This document shows positions 59,807 through 64,000 of a DNA stretch of 64,000 nt, piece after piece (positions within the stretch are counted from its first letter, which is position 1; each line of letters opens with the position of its first letter). The notes under the pieces were generated by a model. It ran no database searches. It had not been told where the DNA came from and was given only the letters and a program-made list of their open reading frames with translations. Made by a program: the position numbers and the translations under genes. Location of the stretch: the NCBI GenBank assembly GCA_965197865.1, contig CBDANZ010000005.1, forward strand, positions 310,001 to 374,000. The letters run 5' to 3'. Origin of the DNA: CBDANZ01 sp965197865. Lineage in GTDB: Bacteria; Acidobacteriota; Vicinamibacteria; Vicinamibacterales; CAVVIG01.

Positions 59807-60541
59807 ATGCAGCAGCGTCAGCTTCGGCTTGGTGACGTTCTGGACGATTACTGCCCACGCGAGCGGCGGCTCACCAACCACGCTGTGGTCGCCATGGTTG
59901 GCCCGGACGTGAAGCAGACCCGTTGCACGACCTGCAACACCGAGCACAAGTACAAGCAGGCAAGGGTCCCGCGCCAACGGCGCAAGCCGGAATCATCCGC
60001 AGCGCTGTACTCGCAGGTGCTCGCCGATGGGCCAAAGCGGGTCGCGCACGAAGCGCCGGCGCGCGAGGCCCCGCCCACCGACATGACTTCTGTGAGCGAT
60101 GAGGGGGAACCTGCCGTGCCCGAGAAGGTCGAGCCGAACGCCTTCATGGCGGCGGCTTCAGCGAAGGGCGAGGGGTTGCCATACGAATCATCGGCCGAAG
60201 CAGAACCTGCCGAGGCGGCCAACGAACAAGAACAAAAGATTGAGGAAGGCCCCGTCCACAGACCACTGATTCGCGCGACGTTCCCGCGCCCTCAAGGGCA
60301 GCCGCCGCCGACGCGGCCAACTCCCGATTTCACCATCCGGCAGCCCGGCGGCCGTCCCAACCGGTTCCCGCCGCGCCATCAGCGCGGCGGCCAGCCATTT
60401 CACGGCACCCGGGGGGACGGGAGCCTGGGCGGCCCGATGCGCAGCGGTGGCGCTCAGCGCCAGGGGAGACGGCCGCCTCACGAGGCGGTCGCGTCACGCC
60501 ATGGCCGGCGCCACGGCCCTGGCAGAAAACGGTCCAAGTAG
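59807..60541 (+). CDS. Zinc-ribbon-like protein with RG/P-rich tail (acidobacterial)
   Basis: 244 residues from ATG 59807 (GGAG 8 bases upstream). The N-terminus MQQRQLRLGDVLDDYCPRER, then TNHAVVAMVGPDVKQTRCTT and CNTEHKYKQARVPRQRRKPE: Cys at DDYC and C-x-x-C in RCTTCNTEH could bind zinc. Residues 75-150 are acidic and disordered; the last 90 are rich in Arg, Gly and Pro (PRHQRGGQPFHGTRGDG, RRHGPGRKRSK), an RNA-binding composition. I recall near-identical N-termini in other Acidobacteria, but no named family. Role unknown; nucleic-acid binding is an inference. Confidence 0.65.
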   Translation: MQQRQLRLGDVLDDYCPRERRLTNHAVVAMVGPDVKQTRCTTCNTEHKYKQARVPRQRRKPESSAALYSQVLADGPKRVAHEAPAREAPPTDMTSVSDEGEPAVPEKVEPNAFMAAASAKGEGLPYESSAEAEPAEAANEQEQKIEEGPVHRPLIRATFPRPQGQPPPTRPTPDFTIRQPGGRPNRFPPRHQRGGQPFHGTRGDGSLGGPMRSGGAQRQGRRPPHEAVASRHGRRHGPGRKRSK

Positions 60542-60559
60542 GGCTGAGAGCTCTCAGCT

Positions 60560-61333
60560 ATGTCTAGTCTCGCCGGTACCTACGGCCTCGTCGTTGGTGT
60601 GGCCAACAAGCGGTCGATTTCGTGGGCGATTGCTCAGGCGGCCGCCGCCGCGGGCGCGCGGCTGGCGTTGACCTACCCGAGCGCGAGGCTCGAGGAAAAT
60701 GTTCGCGAGCTCGCCGAGAAGCTCGACAGCCCGCTCCTTCTTCCGTGCGACGTCACGAGCGATCACCAGATTGCGGAGCTAGGGGCCGCGCTCGATCGCG
60801 ATTTTGGCGGACTCGACTTCTTGCTGCACGGCGCGGCGTTTGCGCAACAGGCGGAGCTGTCGAACCCCTTTCTGCAGACCTCGCGCGAAGGCTTTCGCAT
60901 CGCGCTCGACGTGAGCACGTATTCGCTCATCGACTTGTCCCGCGCCGTCGTCCCGCTCATGGAGAAGCGCGGCGGCGGCAGCATCCTCACGCTCACATAT
61001 CTGGGCAGCCAGCGCGTGTTCACCAATTACAACGTCATGGGCGTTGCGAAGGCCGCGCTCGAGGCGTCGGTGCGCTATCTTGCGAGTGACCTCGGCCCAA
61101 GGAATATTCGCGTTAACGCCATCTCGGCCGGACCCATCAAGACACTCGCCGCGGCGGGCATCTCGGGCTTTTCAAACATCCTTCAGATCTATCGCGACAA
61201 AACGCCGCTTCGCCGCAACGTCGAGCTCGCCGAGGTTGCCGACACGGCCGTCTTCCTGCTGGGCCCGGGCGCACGGGCCATTACCGGCGAAGTGGTCATG
61301 GTCGATGGGGGCTACCATATCGTAGGCATTTAG
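60560..61333 (+). CDS. fabI: Enoyl-[acyl-carrier-protein] reductase (NADH)
   Basis: Last reductive step of fatty acid elongation. 257 residues of the FabI SDR group: YGLVVGVANKRSISWAIAQA, LPCDVTSDHQIAELGAAL, LHGAAFAQQAELSNPFL, LTLTYLGSQRVFTNYNVMGV with the Y-x6-K catalytic pair completed in AKAALEASVRYLASDLGP, and NAISAGPIKTLAAAGISGF. Complete; 18 bases after the zinc-ribbon gene, possibly cotranscribed. Confidence 0.95.
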   Translation: MSSLAGTYGLVVGVANKRSISWAIAQAAAAAGARLALTYPSARLEENVRELAEKLDSPLLLPCDVTSDHQIAELGAALDRDFGGLDFLLHGAAFAQQAELSNPFLQTSREGFRIALDVSTYSLIDLSRAVVPLMEKRGGGSILTLTYLGSQRVFTNYNVMGVAKAALEASVRYLASDLGPRNIRVNAISAGPIKTLAAAGISGFSNILQIYRDKTPLRRNVELAEVADTAVFLLGPGARAITGEVVMVDGGYHIVGI

Positions 61334-62049
61334 TCTGCTCTTGCCTCCTCCTTCCATTGTTCGACAAGGATCCGATGCTGAGCGATGCCGAACTCGTCAA
61401 GCAGCTTCGGCATCTCCTCGACAAGCGTCGGGGGTCCGCAAGTGAAGCAGCGTGTCGCCGCATAGTGTACCAGCGGCGCGAGATCGTCGCGGCCGATCCT
61501 CCCGCGGACCCCTGTCCACCGGCCCGAGACGTTATCCCGCATCACGGTTTGCCTGAGCTCGATCCGTCCGTCGTTCGCGAGCGACTGGAGCTCCTGTCCA
61601 AAGGCGAAGTCGCCCGGCGCTCGTGCGCTGTAGAGCAGCTCGATCTGGCGACCCGGTGTTCCGAGCGCGTGCCGGAGCATGGCGCGCAGCGGAGCGATGC
61701 CGGTGCCACCCGCAATGAAAACGAACCGGCGTTCTTCTGGATCGATGGGGAAGGTGAAGCGGCCGATCGGTCCCTCGACGTCCACGAACGAGCCGGGCTC
61801 GAGCGTCAGGTGCGGTCCGACCGAGCCAGCGTCGTCCACGCCAACCAGCAGTTCGAGGAAGTCTTCACGCTCCGCATCCTCAGGTGCGAACGCAATCGAA
61901 TACGGCTTCCGCGGTTCATGCTGGCCGGCCGCGATGAGCAGCGCTTGACCGGCAAGGTACGAGAAGCGCTGGCCCTGTAGATCGATCCACAGAATCCGGG
62001 AGCGCAACGTCGCGGGGCACGCTTCGCGGATCGGCAACGTCAGCAGCAC
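61330..62049 (-). CDS. FAD/NAD(P)-binding oxidoreductase of the ferredoxin reductase family
   Basis: 239 residues from a GTG. FAD-binding barrel with FSYLAGQALLIAAG and EPRKPYSIAFAPED (R-x-Y-S), GPHLTLEPGSFVDVEGPIG, then the NAD(P) domain with FVFIAGGTGIAPLRAMLRHA and FTCGPPTLVEEMPKLLDEFG. It lacks an iron-sulfur domain, so it is a bare flavin reductase module; partner unknown. Its end overlaps the fabI stop on the opposite strand. Confidence 0.88.
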   Translation of the reverse strand: MLLTLPIREACPATLRSRILWIDLQGQRFSYLAGQALLIAAGQHEPRKPYSIAFAPEDAEREDFLELLVGVDDAGSVGPHLTLEPGSFVDVEGPIGRFTFPIDPEERRFVFIAGGTGIAPLRAMLRHALGTPGRQIELLYSARAPGDFAFGQELQSLANDGRIELRQTVMRDNVSGRWTGVRGRIGRDDLAPLVHYAATRCFTCGPPTLVEEMPKLLDEFGIAQHRILVEQWKEEARAD

Positions 62050-62106
62050 GATCGATTATGCTACCGTAGACCTTTCGGACGACGGACTCGAACGGTCGTG
62101 ACAGCC

Positions 62107-62334
62107 ATGACGGTCAACCTGCGACGCACGCGCGGCGCCGTCCTGCGGCTCGTTCGTCGCCGCACAGTTTCCATCCTGCTTGGCCTCGTGCTGGTCGTTC
62201 CCGCCGCGTGGGTGGAGTTCAGCGGACGCTTTGGCGCCTGGTGGATTGAAGGGCTGAGCCTCGTGGCGGGTGCGACCGGCGTCGCGCTCATCTGGACAGG
62301 TGTGACGGGCGCCCGGGCCGACTGGATCGAGTAG
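62107..62334 (+). CDS. Small two-helix membrane protein
   Basis: 75 residues from ATG 62107 (or 78 from GTG 62098). Basic N-terminus (LRRTRGAVLRLVRRR), then helix VSILLGLVLVVPAAWVEF, a short loop GRFGAWW and helix LSLVAGATGVALIWTGV, ending ARADWIE. Positive-inside rule predicts both ends in the cytoplasm. Not recognised. The about 120 bases after it contain repeated GTCAC/GTCGAC words and no gene. Confidence 0.6.
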   Translation: MTVNLRRTRGAVLRLVRRRTVSILLGLVLVVPAAWVEFSGRFGAWWIEGLSLVAGATGVALIWTGVTGARADWIE

Positions 62335-62456
62335 TCGCTAGTCGCAGGTCACAAGTCGACTGACGACCTGTGACTGATGACTTGTGACTAGAAGCGTTTC
62401 GTAACCCCGTTTTCGGTCCAATTTCTGGCCGGTTCTCGGGGGTCATGAAACCGGTT
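62335..62456. repeat. Short intergenic repeat words
   Basis: Words such as AGTCGC, GGTCACAAGTC, CTGTGACT and CTTGTGACTAG recur within about 60 bases, giving potential small hairpins. Similar in style to the argG-argH repeat. No gene. Confidence 0.35.
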
Positions 62457-63930
62457 CTAGACTATTCCAATCGCTGATCGCTTCAGGTCGCCGTCGGTGA
62501 GGCCGCCGGATGCGGATCGCGGAGGCTCTTCATCGACGGTCGCCGCGCCCGCACGGTTCCGCTTGCGCCGCGTCTTGTCCCGGTACATTCGGCTGTCGGC
62601 CGTTGCGAGCAGCGTTTCGTAAGAGTCGTCGTCGTGCGGAAAGACCGCCGCCCCCACGCTGATGGCGAGCGGCAGGACCTTACTGGGCCGCGGCTCGAAC
62701 TGGAAGCTGTCGACCGAGCACTGCAGCTGCAGCCGCTTCCGCTCGGCCTCCTCGGCACCGCACCCCGACAACACCACGACGAACTCGTCGCCCGCGTAGC
62801 GGACGCAGATGTCGTAGGGACGGATCGCCGCACGCAGCACCACCGCGACTTCGCGCAGCGACCGGTCGCCGGCGTGGTCGCCGTAGGTGTCGTTGATCTC
62901 CTTGAAGTTGTCGACGTCCATCACGAGCAGCGAGACCTCCGATTTGAGACGGCCGGCTCGCGCGAGAGATGCATGAACATGAACCGCGTGTTCGGCAGCG
63001 CCGTGAGCGGATCGGTGAGCGAGTCTTCCTGCGTTTACTCGAACGGCATCGAGTTGTAGATCACCCCTGCCGCCTGCTCGGAGATGCGGTCGAGCAGCCG
63101 CCGGTGGTCGTCCGTATAGACCGCGGCCGTCGTGTGGTAGACGGCAATCGTGCCGATGAAGCGCTCGTTGAACACCAGCCGGCACACCAGCGCCGACTGG
63201 AGCGTCGTCTGGGTGCCAACTCCGCCGGCTTCGAAGTCGGTGCTCGACCGCGCGTTGACGAGCGGCCGGCGATTGCGCGCCACCCAGCCGGCAAGCCAAT
63301 GGCCGTTCTTGATCGTGAGCTGCTGGATGGCGTCGGCGCCCGTCGCGAACCGGCAGCGAAGCGTCTCCGTTTCCTCGGCGTATAGATACAACGCACAGCA
63401 TGAGAACGGCACGATGTTGCTCAACTTCGACGAGATCAGCGCCATTGTGTCGGAGACCCCGAGGCTGCTGCCCATCGCCTGCGCGATTTCGTACAGGGCA
63501 TAGATCTCGCGGTGCGCGAGCGCGATGTCCTCGAAGATATTGGTCCGCGCCAGCGATTCGTTCACCAGACCCACGGCCGGCTCCGCCGCGGGAACCTGGG
63601 CCGCGACGCGCGTCAGCTGTCGCGCGGCGTTCGAGGAAATGATCGAGGAGGTCGGCGAGCGCGACGTTGGAGGGTCGCTCCGCGGCATATTGCGGCGGGT
63701 CGCCCTCCGCGACGCGCGCCACGCCGAAGTCCACTAGCTCTCGAAGGCAGTTATCGACGTCCAGGCGCAGGCGGCCGACGGTCTGCATCAGCACCTCGAC
63801 CTCGAACGCCTCGCTGGGCCGCGAGCTCGAGTATCTGAAGATGCCCGCGCGAAGGGGCGATTGCACCAGCGTGCGAAACCGTGCATCCGAGTCGCCCGGT
63901 TCGGTCGTCTTGACTGAAGCTGTCGCGCTG
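62457..63930 (-). pseudogene. wHTH-GAF-GGDEF signalling protein with several lesions
   Basis: The protein can be followed through three frames. N-terminal winged-helix-like segment (FRTLVQSPLRAGIFRY, VGRLRLDVDNCLRELVDFGV) to about 63630; a frameshift; a GAF domain (AHREIYALYEIAQAMGSSLG, FSCCALYLYAEETETLRC, FIGTIAVYHTTAAVYTDDH); an in-frame TAA at 63035 (FE-stop-TQEDSLTDPLTALPN); a second frameshift near 62965; then the diguanylate cyclase domain with LLVMDVDNFKEINDTYGDHA and the A-site RYAGDEFVVVLSG (A-G-D-E-F). All catalytic residues survive but three lesions separate them. Confidence 0.85.
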
Positions 63931-64000
63931 GCGCGTCGCGCACTGAAGATTCAGGTCGTCCATGGCTTGGCGCTTACATTATCAGCTCGGCGGTTCTCTG

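Noticed and set aside
1..64000. CRISPR arrays, rRNA genes, complete tRNA genes, prophage structural genes
   Set aside because: Looked for and not seen on either strand.

Overview
The window looks like chromosome from a high-G+C Acidobacteriota, most likely a Vicinamibacteria-type lineage. This is an inference. It rests on a VWFA protein of the acidobacterial type at 41.7-42.6 kb, on small proteins I associate with this phylum, and on the general gene style. The DNA has two very different halves.

Bases 1-36.5 kb are an accessory, decaying region. It opens with the 3' end of a carbamoyltransferase operon (carbamoyltransferase, SxtJ-like and DUF5989-like membrane proteins). The rest is a patchwork of insertion sequences (IS1182-like, IS6, IS110, IS5, two different IS256, IS3, IS1111), truncated genes, and genes broken by one or a few lesions. 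Intact islands inside it are a CaCA exchanger, a formate/molybdenum set (FdhF/YdeP-like oxidoreductase, OFA-type formate/oxalate carrier, FdhD, MobA), a secreted asparaginase-fold protein, infC with an AUC start, and a Tat-exported sulfite-oxidase-type molybdoenzyme. A 3' fragment of tRNA-Asn at 26.45 kb looks like an attachment-site scar. At 34.87-36.41 kb an IS1111-type element sits inside the terminal inverted repeat of a 158-bp MITE. The MITE itself lies in the CTAG of the sulfite oxidase stop codon, and its ends match the IS1182-like element present twice in this window.

Bases 36.8-64 kb are mostly ordinary, well-kept chromosome. A cytochrome c oxidase operon (coxA-coxC-coxD, two small membrane proteins, coxB) is followed by a broken bcp, cyaY, a VWFA protein, the second IS1182 copy, an FTR1 iron permease, a DGQHR protein, and rfbBAC for dTDP-sugar synthesis. 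After pxpA comes an arginine regulon: argC-argB-argD-GNAT-argJ-argF on the minus strand, divergent from argR-argG-argH on the plus strand. A candidate ARG box lies between argC and argR. The set covers glutamate to arginine by the cyclic (ArgJ) route. The window closes with an acidobacterial zinc-ribbon/RG-rich protein, fabI, a flavin reductase, a small membrane protein and a broken wHTH-GAF-GGDEF gene.

The formate dehydrogenase-like enzyme, FdhD, MobA and the sulfite oxidase-like enzyme all depend on molybdenum cofactor, so the accessory half retains a molybdoenzyme theme despite heavy IS traffic. No CRISPR array, rRNA or complete tRNA was seen.
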